Shown here: in pieces, positions 21,030 through 31,888 of the stretch | Position numbering within the stretch: the stretch's first letter is position 1 | Layout of the letters: each line of letters begins with the position of its first letter | Assembly: GCF_000801105.2 (NCBI RefSeq) | Contig: NW_026615342.1 | Coordinates: 40,606-104,605, forward strand | Length of the DNA stretch: 64,000 bases | Direction of reading: 5' to 3' | Origin: Raphanus sativus | Taxonomy: Eukaryota > Streptophyta > Magnoliopsida > Brassicales > Brassicaceae | Notes under the pieces: model-generated | Databases searched by the model: none | What the model saw: the letters and a program-made list of their open reading frames with translations, nothing else | What the model was told of the DNA's origin: nothing | Position numbers and translations under genes: made by a program

Positions 21030-21445
21030 TTGTTCTTTTCCGGTTCTGTTAAACCGAACTAAACCCGACAATTCATATGCAGATATGAGATAACCGGTAT
21101 AGAAACGAGAATGCAGAGAAAACTAAACCGAATCGAGCGAAAAGAATGAGCCCGACCAAACCGGATTGATTACCAATTTTGTTAAGGAATGCACCATAAC
21201 AAACGTAAGTCTCGTCACAGGCGCAATTATTAATCGTGATTAAAAGAGTAAGATTCAGGGGGAAGAGAAGAAAGTTGAATTTACAGTAAAAAAAAAACTA
21301 TTCATCTCTCCGTCTCGATTGAACCTGAGAGTTCTCTCTACTCGCTTTTTGGCAATGGCAAGCTTTGTAGTTTGTAGTTACTAAATCAATCGTTATCTCC
21401 GTTTTTGATCTTCGTTAGATTCAAGTTTCTTTGTTGCTTTTTTTC
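21030..21445 (+). pseudogene. Stray promoter and first exon of an SR45a-like gene
   Basis: Matches the region before the intact SR45a-like gene at 27560-28540: AAACCGAACTAAAC, CAGAGAAAACTAAACCGAA, GCACCATAA, ATTTTACAGTAAAA-type sequence, CATCTCTCCG, and an ATG at 21356 in the context ATGGCAAGCTTTG, where the intact gene has ATG then GTAAGCTTCG. The donor is GC instead of GT. The copy ends inside the first intron, where F-box 1 upstream sequence begins. It has no coding sequence beyond the ATG. Confidence 0.7.
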
Positions 21446-21464
21446 TTCCCACAAAAGTTTTGAT

Positions 21465-21530
21465 TTGCCATGTGTAGGCCGGAAGCCCAAGTTATTCAGG
21501 CTCTGGGCCGCCTACGTATATATAAAGCCT
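21465..21530 (+). promoter_or_regulatory. F-box gene 1 promoter
   Basis: GGCCGGAAGCCCAAG, then a TGGGCCGCC site II-like element and TATATATAAAG (about 21519-21527). The same arrangement precedes F-box gene 2. A 5' UTR intron probably runs from a donor near 21716 (GCAG|GTTTGCC) to the CTACAG acceptor just before the start codon. Confidence 0.6.
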
Positions 21531-22084
21531 TTTTATTTTATGGCCTAAAAAGGAAACGACATCGTATAGTTTCATTTTTAACCCATAAACCCCCTCCTCT
21601 TCTGCATCATCATTTCATCTCTCTTTGTAAATCGCCCTCCTTTTTTTGGTTTGCTCTCAAGACTCAAGAGTGTGGCCGTCTGGAAGTTACTTCCTTCTTC
21701 TCGTACTTTGCAGGTTTGCCGCAAAATCTCAAGTCATCTATCTCTTTCTCCTCCATTCTCATTTCACAATCTAGTTCGATTAGTTTCTCTCCTTATCTTT
21801 GTTTAAATCTTGAACGTAACCTTTTTTTGGTGGTTATTGTTGATATTTGTGATGCTAAATGGTCCTGCATACATCTCATGACCAATAATTGCATAAAAAT
21901 CGAAACTTTCTTTGTCTGTGTGCTTAGATAAAAATCGAAACTTTACCCGTTAGTTACTTGTGTCGTGTCTGAAACTTGCTTGATATGTCTGAATTTTAAA
22001 CAGTAACATGTTTCCGTTGTTTTTTAGCAAAAAATAAAAATAAAAAAAAACATGTTTCCGTTGTTGATGTCTACAGGTCGATCA

Positions 22085-23200
22085 ATGGAGCAATCTCCCG
22101 AGCAGTCACCGTCTCCTCTGTTTCCGTCGCTTCCAGACGACGTCACCGTCGATATCGTAGCTCGTGTGCCAATAAGCCGTTACCCAACTCTCTCCCTCGT
22201 CTCCAGGACTTTCAGGAAACTCATCGCTTCCCCTAAGCTCTACAAGAGACGATCTCACCTGGGAGTCACCGAGCACCGTGTCTACGCTCTCCTCCGTGGC
22301 CCCAGCAATGGTCAACCACGTTTCCACATCCTCCACCGCAAACCCAACTCCACAAACCGCTTGGTCGTCGTCGGGTCGCTTCCCCCCATGTCTCCCCACG
22401 GAACCTTTGTCCCCGTCGGCTCCAAAACGTACGTGTTCAACAGCCTGGACGCCCTCAGCGTCGACTGCGCCTCTCACACCCTGCAGCCCATCCTCGACAT
22501 GCCTCAACGCATGATTAGAAAATTAGGTAGCGCCGTCGACGGGAAGGTGTACCTGATCGGTGATTCCTTCTGTAGTTTCTCCGATGAAGATGGAACCTCG
22601 TGGGAGGCGTGGAGGAAGGCGGTGATGGTGTTCGATACAGAGACTCGAACCTGGGGGGCGGTGAGGATAAAACACGGCTTGCCCTATGGTGCTCTCTGGT
22701 CCGAAGCTGTGGTGCTGGGGGACAAGATTTGCTTGGGAAGCTACAGGTATCAGCACGCTTTTGATTACGAGCCGAGGGAAAACAAGTGGGAGTTGAACGA
22801 GGCGTTGAGAGCTAAGGATTGGGGGGAGGGTGCTTGTGTGATTGATGATGTCCTCTACTATCACGATCAACGGTTGGACTGGGGGGAGGTTGCTCCGGAG
22901 ACGGCGTTGATGGCGTTTGATCCGAAGCAGAGCCGCTGGAGTGCTGTCAAGGGTTTGGAGGAGTTTTTGGCTGTGGAGACTTATAAGTCAATAAGGTCCA
23001 ACCTGGTGAAGTGTGGGGAGAAGAAGCTGGCTCTCTTCTTTACTAAAAGACGTGACGGGAATGATGTCATTTGCTGTGCAGAGATTGGTTTGGAAAGGCG
23101 CCAAGATGGTGGAGAGATTTGGGGTAAGGTGTTGTCTTGTGATGTTGTCTTTGAGGATGGGCTGTTGAGCATAGTGAAATGTGTGTCTGTCACCGTTTGA
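22085..23200 (+). CDS. F-box/kelch-repeat protein 1
   Basis: Likely substrate receptor of an SCF ubiquitin ligase (family knowledge; the target is unknown). It is 371 residues in a single coding exon. The start chosen, MEQSPEQSPSPLFPSLPDDV, is shared with the other two copies; an ATG 33 bases upstream lies in the predicted 5' UTR intron. F-box at about residues 10-60 (PSLPDDVTVDIVARVP...RTFRKLIASPKLYKRR), then kelch-type blades with GSKTYVF, AVDGKVYLIG and CVIDDVLYYH strings. The C-terminus is KCVSVTV. It is the most diverged of the three copies. GC content is well above that of the surrounding DNA. It is similar to the At4g39550-type F-box/kelch family and not part of the ancestral syntenic block as I recall it, so it probably arrived by duplication. 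Confidence 0.9.
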   Translation: MEQSPEQSPSPLFPSLPDDVTVDIVARVPISRYPTLSLVSRTFRKLIASPKLYKRRSHLGVTEHRVYALLRGPSNGQPRFHILHRKPNSTNRLVVVGSLPPMSPHGTFVPVGSKTYVFNSLDALSVDCASHTLQPILDMPQRMIRKLGSAVDGKVYLIGDSFCSFSDEDGTSWEAWRKAVMVFDTETRTWGAVRIKHGLPYGALWSEAVVLGDKICLGSYRYQHAFDYEPRENKWELNEALRAKDWGEGACVIDDVLYYHDQRLDWGEVAPETALMAFDPKQSRWSAVKGLEEFLAVETYKSIRSNLVKCGEKKLALFFTKRRDGNDVICCAEIGLERRQDGGEIWGKVLSCDVVFEDGLLSIVKCVSVTV

Positions 23201-24033
23201 TGCACCGCATAAAAAAAAGCACTCTATTTTAGATATTTCGTGTTTTAGTTTAATCCTAATCTCGTGTGTTTGTAAGTTTGCTAACATCGTTAGTGTACGA
23301 CAAAACTTGTGCTATGTTCGGTTAAATTTGTCTATGTTTCTATCTTGAATCGTTTCCTTAAGACATGAAGTTTGAATCGTCACTGGTTTAACTTAATATG
23401 CATAATTAGAAATGTAGTCAGTTTTAGACATTGTATGTTTGGTACTTGTTCAACTTATGATGCCAACTAATCCTAAGATTCACTAATGTTTGGTTTCCAT
23501 GTTCAACTATGCGGCAAGCTTTTTGATAGAGAATAGAGATGAATAAAACCAGATTTGTCTTCGGTTTCGGATTTTATTGAGTTTTTAAATATTGGTTTTT
23601 CGCAAAACTCAGATCAGATTTGTCTTGGATTACCAGATTTAGGATTTTTTTTTTTTTTTAGATTTAGGATTTTCTATTCCATATTTTACTTCATTTGTAG
23701 ATTAAATAGAGTGAAAAATGGAATAGTGAAAAAAAAACAAAAGTATTACTTTATTACTAGAGTAATATTTTTATTATTTTTGTCCACTACTCTATTTCTC
23801 ACTTTTTTTTAACTCTAGATAATTATTATATTATAAACTATGAGAATGTTACAGACGATTTTTACAGCCGATAATTCTACCCGTCACTGACTGCGTCATC
23901 TCACCTGAACCACCCTATCGTATCCATGTCTGACGGTACTCATGCTGCAGAACCTCTTACAAGTTTTATCTCTCTTAATTCGCATAATTTCGTCTTCACT
24001 GGGACTCGAAACTCATACCTCCTGTGTAAAAGC
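23201..24033. other. F-box 1 3' flank and AT-rich intergenic DNA
   Basis: The first 330 bases match the flank after F-box 2 (AAGCWYTNTTTTAGAT, GTGCTATGTTC, ATGTAGTCAGTTTTA), so the duplicated unit includes the 3' flank. The rest is AT-rich with no supported gene. Confidence 0.55.
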
Positions 24034-24768
24034 CAATATTTTGAAAATCGGACCGGACATCGACTCGTTATTTTTACTGGGTGACTGGTCGAACCGGTTT
24101 TGACCAGGTTTTAGAAAAATTATATATTTTGTTATATTAACTATATATAGTTATTTGTATGTGTATTTGAAGGCATGATCAATTTTTTTTAGAATACTAA
24201 GGTTTTAATATTCTGTTAACCCTTAAAAAAATATTTTAAAACAATTACAAAATCAAAACGTATATTGGACCATTTTTGTTTTTTCGTTATGACATCACCA
24301 AATCAGTACTCATGCTCATGCATGCTAAAAGCCTAAATGTTAATTATAGATATGAACATAAATAATATAAATGAGTAAATGACCAAAATTATTTATGTAA
24401 AGTTATTTCTATAACTACTATAGAAACATATAGCAAGTATGTATATTAAAAACAAAATAAATGTGAGTTAGGAAAAAAATGATTTTGGTTTAGAATTACG
24501 AACGCTATAAATCTGGAACTAATCAAGAATGTCGATTATGGTAACTATTAAAAGTCTTGTGACAAAAAAGTAACTATTAAAGGTCAAAATTAATCAATTA
24601 TGTTTGTATTTGGTTGAACCGGGTTTTGTGACTAATCCGAGTCGCCGGTTTTACCGGTTCTAGCGGTTAAATTAATCCGAGTTTTAGTTCAACCCAGACT
24701 CGGTTTACTTAACAGTTCATGGTCGAACCGGTCCGACCGGCCGGTCCGGTCCGGTTTTCAAAACTTTG
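24034..24768. mobile_element. Non-autonomous hAT-type transposon
   Basis: Imperfect terminal inverted repeats: left CAATATTTTGAAAATCGGAC, right (reverse complement) CAAAGTTTTGAAAACCGGAC. They are flanked by an exact 8-base direct repeat GTAAAAGC (24026-24033 and 24769-24776), which is the hAT target-site size. No transposase frame. Length 735 bases. Confidence 0.75.
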
Positions 24769-24999
24769 GTAAAAGCATTAATGAACCCTTAGTCAAACCA
24801 CTGGACCAAGAGGACTTCCACAAACTCTAATTCTCACTTCATTTAGTCTATAAATGAGTAGAATATGGAATGGGGATGAAAATGTTCTTACCGGTTCAAC
24901 CGCGGATCCGATTCGAAACATTCGTATAAGAATTTTTTTTTATGTTAGTGTTGCTGCATTAAGTATGTTTTGAATCGAGAATAATTAGTTCCGACAAAA

Positions 25000-25160
25000 A
25001 GGCCGGAAGCCCAAGCTATTCAGGGTCATGGCCGCCTTTGTATATATAAAGGCTTTTTATATTATGGGCTACAAATGAAACGATATCGTATGAGTTTTTT
25101 TTTTCTTTCTCTGAAACATACTGATAAAATCATAAAACCCCCCCCCCCCCTCTCTCTCTC
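25000..25160 (+). promoter_or_regulatory. F-box gene 2 promoter and C/CT tract
   Basis: GGCCGGAAGCCCAAGC, ATGGCCGCC and TATATATAAAG at 25041-25051 mirror the F-box 1 promoter. Downstream, a C run (about 25139-25150) passes into a CT microsatellite (25151-25168) in the expected 5' UTR. A 5' UTR intron from about 25256 to 25570 is predicted. Confidence 0.55.
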
Positions 25161-25598
25161 TCTCTCTGTGAATCGTCCTCTGCTTCTGCTTTCTCTCAAG
25201 CGTGTGGCCGTCTGGAAGAAACCCTAAGTTACTTCCTTCTTCTCGTACTTTGCAGGTTTGCCGCAAACTCTCAAATTCATCTTTTCTTTCTCCATTCTCA
25301 TTTCATAATCTTGTTAGATTAGTTTCTTGAAATCTATAACGCAACTTTTTGATATTTGCGATGATAAATGGTCCTGCATACATCTCATGACCAATAATTG
25401 CAAAAAAATCGAAACTTTTGTCTGTGTACTTAGATAAAAATCGAAACTTTAGTCTACTGTTTATGAGTTAAACCCTAATCTTACCCGTTACTTACTTGTG
25501 TCGTGTCTGAAACTTTCTTGATATTGTCTGAATTTTAACCAGTAACATGTTTCCGTTGTTGTTGTTACAGGTCGATTTCCTCTGATTCACTCAAACAA

Positions 25599-26696
25599 AT
25601 GGAGCAATCTCCCAAGCAGAAGCAGTCACCATCTCCTCTGATTCCGTCGCTTCCAGACGACGTCACTGTCGACATCGTAGCTCGTGTACCAAGAAGCCGT
25701 TACCCAACTCTCTCCCTCGTCTCCAAGACTTTCAGGAAACTCATCGCTTCGCCTAAGCTCTACAAGAGGCGATCTCACCTGGGAATCACCGAGCACCGTG
25801 TCTACGCTCTCCTCTACAACCGCAGCACGGGCGACCTCCGTTTCCACGTCCTCCACCGGAAAGTCAACTGCAGAAACCGCTTGGTCGTGGTCGGATCACT
25901 TCCTCCCATGTCTTCCATCGAAAGCTTCGTCCCCGTGGGTTCCAAGACGTATGTGTTCAACAACCTGGAATCGCTCAGCATCGACTTCGCCTCTCACACG
26001 GTGCAGTCCATCCCCGGCATGCCTCAGCGCATGATTAATAATGTAGCTAGCGCCGTTGACGGGAAGGTGTACCTGATCGGTGATTCCTACTGTAGTTTTT
26101 CTGATGAAGATGGGTCGTCGGGGGAGGGGTGGATGAAGGCGGTGATGGTGTTCGACACAGAAACCCAGACCTGGGAGCCGGTGATGGTAAAACACGACTT
26201 GCCCTATGGTGATCTCTGGTCTGATTCTGCTGTGATGGAGGGGAAGCTGTTCTTTAAAAGTTTTAGGAATCAGCACGCTTTTGCTTATGAACCGAGAGAA
26301 GACAAGTGGGAGTTGAAGGAGGTGTTGAACGCCAAGGAGTGGAAGGGTGCGTGTGTGGTTGATGATGTCCTCTACTACCACGATCGTTCTGGCAAGGCGG
26401 GGGTGTTGATGGCGTTTGATCCTACGAAGCAGAGCCCTTGTTGGAGTGTTGTCAACGGTTTGGAAGAGTTTTTCGCTGTGGAGGAGACTGATCGATCCAG
26501 AGTGGTCAAGTGTGGGGAGAAGATGTTGGCTCTCTTCTTTACTAAAATACATGACGCCAAGAAGAAAGTCATTTTCTGTGCAGAGATTGCTTTGGGAAGG
26601 CGCCAAGGAGAGATTTGGGGTAAGGTGTTGTCGTGCGATGTTGTTTTTGAGGATGGGCTGTTTGACATGGTGAAGTGTGTGTCTGTCACCGTTTGA
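25599..26696 (+). CDS. F-box/kelch-repeat protein 2
   Basis: 365 residues, single coding exon, start MEQSPKQKQSPSPLIPSLPD; probable SCF substrate receptor. F-box at residues 12-62, kelch-like blades after it (GSKTYVFNNLESL, AVDGKVYLIGDS, CVVDDVLYYHD). From about residue 60 to the end it is almost identical to copy 3 on the opposite strand at 32919, including both flanking kelch motifs and the KCVSVTV end. This indicates a recent inverted duplication or gene conversion. The frame is intact. Target unknown. Confidence 0.9.
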   Translation: MEQSPKQKQSPSPLIPSLPDDVTVDIVARVPRSRYPTLSLVSKTFRKLIASPKLYKRRSHLGITEHRVYALLYNRSTGDLRFHVLHRKVNCRNRLVVVGSLPPMSSIESFVPVGSKTYVFNNLESLSIDFASHTVQSIPGMPQRMINNVASAVDGKVYLIGDSYCSFSDEDGSSGEGWMKAVMVFDTETQTWEPVMVKHDLPYGDLWSDSAVMEGKLFFKSFRNQHAFAYEPREDKWELKEVLNAKEWKGACVVDDVLYYHDRSGKAGVLMAFDPTKQSPCWSVVNGLEEFFAVEETDRSRVVKCGEKMLALFFTKIHDAKKKVIFCAEIALGRRQGEIWGKVLSCDVVFEDGLFDMVKCVSVTV

Positions 26697-27694
26697 TGCA
26701 CAGCCATAAAAAAGAAAGCTTTGTTTTAGATCTTTCGTATTTTAGTTATTATCCCTAAATGCCATCTCGTGTGGTTGTTTGTTAGTTTGCTAACATGGTT
26801 AGTGTAAGACAAAACTTGTGCTATGTTCTGTTACATTTGCTATGTTTTTTTTATCTTGGATCGTTTCCTTAGACATGAAGTTTGCATCGTCACTGGTTTA
26901 ACTTAATATGTTAATTTGAAATGTAGTCAGTTTTACACATTTTATGTTTGGTTCATGCTCAACTAATGATGCAAACGAAACCTAAGATTCGCTAATGTTT
27001 GACTCCCATGTTCAACTATGATGTACAAATTGTATCTTTTGATTGGAAATGATGTATATTTTTAGAATTTTACATATGATCAAATATTATGACTACGGAT
27101 CTTTTCTCAAAGAAAACAAGGATGTGCTTTGCTTTACATGGACTTGAGAAGGATAGAAGAGAATATAGCCACATTGTCTAAATTATCTAAATGATTCAAG
27201 AGAATGGAGCCACTTATTGATCATAAATTATGTAAATGCATTTGAAATTATATATCATAGTTTTTAGTAGATATATTACATGAACAACTTCTGGATTTAA
27301 AATTAGTCAGTCTATTCAGCCAAAGAACTAACTTATTGTTGGTTCTATAAAATATTAAAAATACATAATAAACATTATTATAATATCATTTTTTAATAAA
27401 AAGACAATGAAAATTAGTTCGTGTATTAAATGGGGTTTATTTGTGTATTTTATTAGGAAATAGATATTAATTGGTGTATTTTTAAAGAATTTTTCCTTTA
27501 AAAAACGAAAGCGAATACGTAAAAAATATACTGTTAGTTCGAGAATCATGATGATTTGTGTTTCTTATCCGGTTCCGTTAAACCGAACTAAACCTCATAA
27601 AAAGCATCCATATTTTAATTCTTTTAATTCGACTATGATCTTCGGTATACATACCAAAATATACAGAGAAAACTAAACCGAACAGAGCGAAAAG
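26697..27694. other. F-box 2 3' flank and start of SR45a-like flank
   Basis: The first 330 bases repeat the F-box 1 3' flank. From about 27555 (CCGGTTCCGTTAAACCGAAC) begins the SR45a-like upstream flank that also occurs at 9660 and 21045. AT-rich between; no gene seen. Confidence 0.5.
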
Positions 27695-27702
27695 AATGGA
27701 CC

Positions 27703-28223
27703 TAGTGCTGGGTTTGCGGGTCGACCCGCCCCGACCCGCCCCGCCCCGCTGCGGGTCGACTCATTTTTTCGATTCAAAAATTCGACCCGCTTGACCCGCA
27801 TCTAAAAAATGTAAGACCCGCCCCGCCCCGCATAAATTAGCGGGTAACCCGCGGGACCCGCAGATAATATAAAAAATAATAAAAATAATTATTTTAATTA
27901 ATATTTTTTTAAAAAATAATATATAATATATATTTTAATTAAATTTTTAAAAATATTCGTATTTTTTATTATTTTTATTATAAAAAACATAACTTTACTA
28001 AAAAAAATCATATTTAAAAAAAAAAAATTTTTTTTTTAATTTTTGCGGGTTGGCGGGTACCCGCAGTTTAAATTCGGTCGACCCGCACCCGCCCCGCGTT
28101 AAAATCACTCGACCCGCACCCGCACCCGCGAACAATTTTTTTCAAATCACTCGACCCGCACCCGCCCCGCGGCGGGTCAAACGGGGCGGGGCCCGCGGAT
28201 AATGAATCAAATTCCCAGCTCTA
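27703..28223. mobile_element. hAT-type MITE rich in CCCGC motifs
   Basis: Terminal inverted repeats TAGTGCTGGG (27703-27712) and TAGAGCTGGG (reverse complement of 28214-28223), with an exact 8-base target duplication AATGGACC (27695-27702 and 28224-28231). The arms are packed with CGACCCGC and CCGCCCCGC units in both orientations around an A/T-only centre (about 27860-28040), so the whole element can fold back. No coding frame. It sits about 230 bases upstream of the SR45a-like start codon. A diverged relative seems to lie at 54410-54790. Confidence 0.8.
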
Positions 28224-28450
28224 AATGGACCAGACCAAAAGCCAAAACCGGATTTGATTATCTCAGTTTAGTTGCGGAGTGCACCATAAGAAACGTGAGT
28301 CGTGCCACATGCAATTACTTACAAGCCAGCGCAGTGGTGTAAAGAATAAAAATTCAGAGAAAAACAAAAAAAAAAGCAGAATTTTACAGTAAAACCCTAA
28401 TCATCATCTCTCCGATCTCGATCGCAACCTGAGAGCTTCCCTCTGCAGTG

Positions 28451-30283
28451 ATGGTAAGCTTCGCTCGTAGTACTCTCAAATCAATCGTTATATTGCCTCT
28501 TGATCTTCGTTTGATTCAAATTGAGGCAATTGCACTGTTTTTTTTTTCTTTTTTTTTGCAGGCGGATTCTCCTCACGAAGAAAGGTTAGAGAGATTCTTG
28601 TTTCTTCTTTTCAGCTTCGCATCTTATTAAAAATCCTTCTCTTTCTGGTTTTGCGCGTTTCCTACAATCTTAAATTTCAATTATCTGAATCAGATTTTCG
28701 AGATTTTGACTTTTTGAAGAAAAAAAAAGATCTAATTTTTTGTTCTCTCTACTTGAATTTTGGTGTTGATGATGCCTTGGGAGCTTACCTAAATGGTGTT
28801 TAGTGAGAAGTGTAACAGCTAAACACATTTCCTTGATTAATTGCACCAGGGACTCACGATCTCCTTCTCCCAGGAAAGAACAACCAAGATCCAGGTCCAG
28901 GTCCATGCCGAGGTATAGGTCTAGGTCTAGGTCAAGATCTTTGCCAAGGCCTATATCTCCATCAAGAAACCGTGGAAGGTTAGTTTATTCAGTTGAGTTT
29001 ATGGGTTTCTTATGTTACTATAACTTGGAAGCTTATGGATGGATAATCGTCTTTTGCTTACTCTACTCCTACTTCTAGGTCGAGGTCAAGAAGCCGTGGA
29101 AGGTTAGCTCTACCTTTCTTTCCCCATCAAATTGTGGTTTTTTTTTTTTTTAAATCTTAATGATATTTTATTGATAGGTCTGAAACCGAAAACCCTGGTA
29201 CCACTCTCCATGTGACCGGCTTATCAACAAGAGTTACAGAAAAGGATCTTGAAGCACATTTCTCCAAGGAAGGAAAGGTGACATTAACCATCTACACTCT
29301 GATTCTCCTTTCTCATTACTCTTTTTAGCATACACTCACTCATTAGTCCTGTTGTTAAATGGTGTTCCATTCCTTCCCACAGGTTGCGTCCTGCGTTCTA
29401 GTGGTGGAGCCGCGCACCCGTGAGTCTCGTGGTTTTGCCTTTGTTACGATGGATAGTCTTAAGGACGCTGAGCGGTGCATTAAGTATCTCAACCAATCTG
29501 TACTAGAAGGCCGATACATAAAAGTCGAAAGGGTAACAAAAGTTCTTTGCTCTACTGATTTTTTTTTTTGGTGGCTATACTATAAGTTTGGTGTATTTGT
29601 TTGTTTGACTTAATAACCTGGTGGTTTTCTGACCATTCAGAAAAAAAATATTGCATCAAGCTAAGTGTTGGCAGCAATCAGAGATGATACTCATCCTTAC
29701 ACAACATCATATTAAGTGAAACACAACTTGGTCACTCCAAATCAACTAATCATAAGCAACTATATTGCCTCATCTCTCAAGTAATCAAAGGACATTATCA
29801 AGTATCAACAACTATTAGTCAAGTGTTCTTCAGCCTAGGATTCATCTTGTTTCCCCTGAGTATACGATGGCTTTTTGTAACTTGAAGTATTGCGTCCCAT
29901 TTACATATTTTGTCTTATCTTCAGTCCCGAAGAAAGCGCCCTAGAACTCCCACCCCAGGCCACTATCTTGGCTTGAAAAGCTCCAGAGACAATGGTAAGT
30001 GAACATTTAAAGTAAGAAGTGTTCTTGAAGGTTTCTAACTATTCTGGATTTTCTCTGTTGTGGAAAAGACCGAGATAGCCGTAGCAATCGAGGGAGGCAC
30101 TATGATCGTGATGATTCTGGACACCGTAGGTCACCAAGACGTGACTTTTCACCTCGTGATCATGGAAGGAGGTCACCTCGTGGTGGTGGAAGAAGTTCTA
30201 GAAGAGACCGGTCTTACTCTCCTCGTGGAAGAAGCCCAGAGAGAAGGTCCGAGAGAAGGTATCAACCCCGTGGCTCGAGATGA
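28451..30283 (+). CDS. SR45a / transformer-2-like RNA-binding protein
   Basis: Serine/arginine-rich splicing regulator of the Tra2/SR45a type, corresponding by position to At4g35785. Exons: 28451-28453 (the ATG alone), 28562-28584, 28850-28978, 29079-29102, 29178-29277, 29383-29532, 29925-29994, 30069-30283; 237 codons. Domain order: N-terminal RS region (SRSRSMPRYRSRSRSRS), one RRM at about residues 62-140 (TLHVTGLSTRV; RGFAFVTMDSLKDAERCIKYL), linker SRRKRPRTPTPGHYLG typical of Tra2, C-terminal RS/RG tail ending QPRGSR. The last acceptor has changed: the tandem copy uses TTGTAG|AAAAAGAC, here it reads TTGTGGAAAAG|ACC. The next AG is six bases on and keeps the frame. Nuclear splicing role is inferred from family. 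Confidence 0.88.
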
Positions 30284-30583
30284 CCTGTTTAGGTCTCTTG
30301 ACGAAGGAATTTTATGTTGTATGATTGATTATTATCATCTTTAAATAGTACAGATATTTCGGTTGGAGACAGTTATGGCTTTATGAGTCTTTTCCTCTTA
30401 TGTATGCTGCAGAACACAGTGAATGTGAAACTTACAATGTAATAGCTTATTAGCTTATTCTATGCTACTTTTGTTTTTAATGAGTGAATCAGAATTTCTA
30501 TATGACTATAATCTGGAGAATTGAGATTGTTGAAAAAAAGAAGCACAGTATTGTACTGTATGTTTGCTTGATTTCTGCATCAG

Positions 30584-31888
30584 GGTCACAATATCTCCTG
30601 CAAAGAAACAACTCAGGTCCCTGATCATAAGACCCGTGTTGAGATCCAAATCCAGGTCCATGCCGAGGGATAGGTCTAGGTCAAGATCTTTGGCAAGGCC
30701 TATATCTCCATCAAGAAACCGTGGAAGGTTAGCTCTATCTTTCTTTCCCCACTGAGTCTGCACTCTGCAGTGTTTGGTTTCTGTGTTCATCTAATGGACA
30801 GGGCTAATGGACATGGTACCACTCTCCTTGGATTGACAGGTCTGAAATTGAAAACACTGGTACCACTCTCTTTGTGACCGGCCTATCCACAAAAGTCACC
30901 GACAAGGATCTTGAAGCACATTTCTCCAAGCAAGGAAAGGTGATAACATCTAAAACCTGATCCTCCTTCCTGATAGTATGTTTCGTCTCTGCGTTATAAG
31001 CATAGAATCAGTACTCATGTTGTTAAGTTGTTTTCATTACCACAGGTTGCGTCATGCGTTCTAAAGGTTGACCCGCACACCCGTGAGTCTCGTGGTTATG
31101 CCTTTGTTACAATGGATAGTCTTGGAGATGCTGAGCGGTGCATTAAGTATCTCAACGGAACTTTAGTAGATGGCAGATACATAAAAGTCGAAAAGGTAAC
31201 AAAAATTGATGCTCTACTGATTCTGGTGCCGATACAATAAGTATTGAAAATATTGCGTTGAGTGTTGGCAACAGTCACTAAGTGAGACACAGTTTGATCA
31301 TAAAGCAACTATTGCCTCAACTCTTAACTAGTCAAAAGGGCACTAGCAACTATTAGTCGATTGTTCTTCAGTTTAGCCTAGGATTCATACAGTGGCTTTT
31401 TGTAACTTGTAGTTTGTGTCCATTACATGAGCTTGGTGTACTTTGTGTTATCTTCAGTCCCGAAGAAAGCGTCCGAGAACTCCCACCCCAGGCCAATATC
31501 TTGGCTTGAAAAGCTCTAGAGACAATGGTAAGTGAACACTTGAAGCCTCTATCGAGTCCCTTGAAAAACGAAAAGGTTTCTAACTGTTCTGTACTCTTCT
31601 TTTTTTTCTGTTGTAGAAAAAGACAGAGATGGCCGTAGCAGTCAAGAGAAGCACGATGATCGTGATGATTCTCGGCAACGTTGGTCACCAAACCGCCACT
31701 ATTCACCTCGTGGTGAAAGGAACTCACCAAGACGCGACCATTCACCTCGTGATGGGAGGGAGTCACCAAGACACGATCGTTCACCTCGTGGTGAAAGAAG
31801 CCCAGAGAGAAGGTATCAACCCAAGTGGCTCGAAATGACCTGTTTAGGTCTCTTTCAAAGGAATTCAAGAACTTCTTTGTTGATTTGA
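30584..31888 (+). pseudogene. 5'-truncated SR45a-like copy or alternative 3' exon set
   Basis: Exon blocks equivalent to exons 3, 5, 6, 7 and 8 of the gene before it: 30584-30727, 30840-30939, 31046-31195, 31458-31527, 31617-31888. Splice signals and phases are intact, and the RRM is open (TLFVTGLSTKVTDKDL; RGYAFVTMDSLGDAERCIKY). Its own promoter, ATG exon and second exon are absent. A two-base difference near the end (CCCAAGTGG against CCCCGTGG) shifts the frame and adds a tail after YQPKWLEMTCLGLF. It could be dead. It could also be expressed by splicing from exon 2 of the upstream gene (28584), since exon phases match; that is inference. Confidence 0.65.

Noticed and set aside
25896..26606. 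A 236-codon minus-strand frame
   Set aside because: Antisense shadow of F-box gene 2, the same phenomenon.
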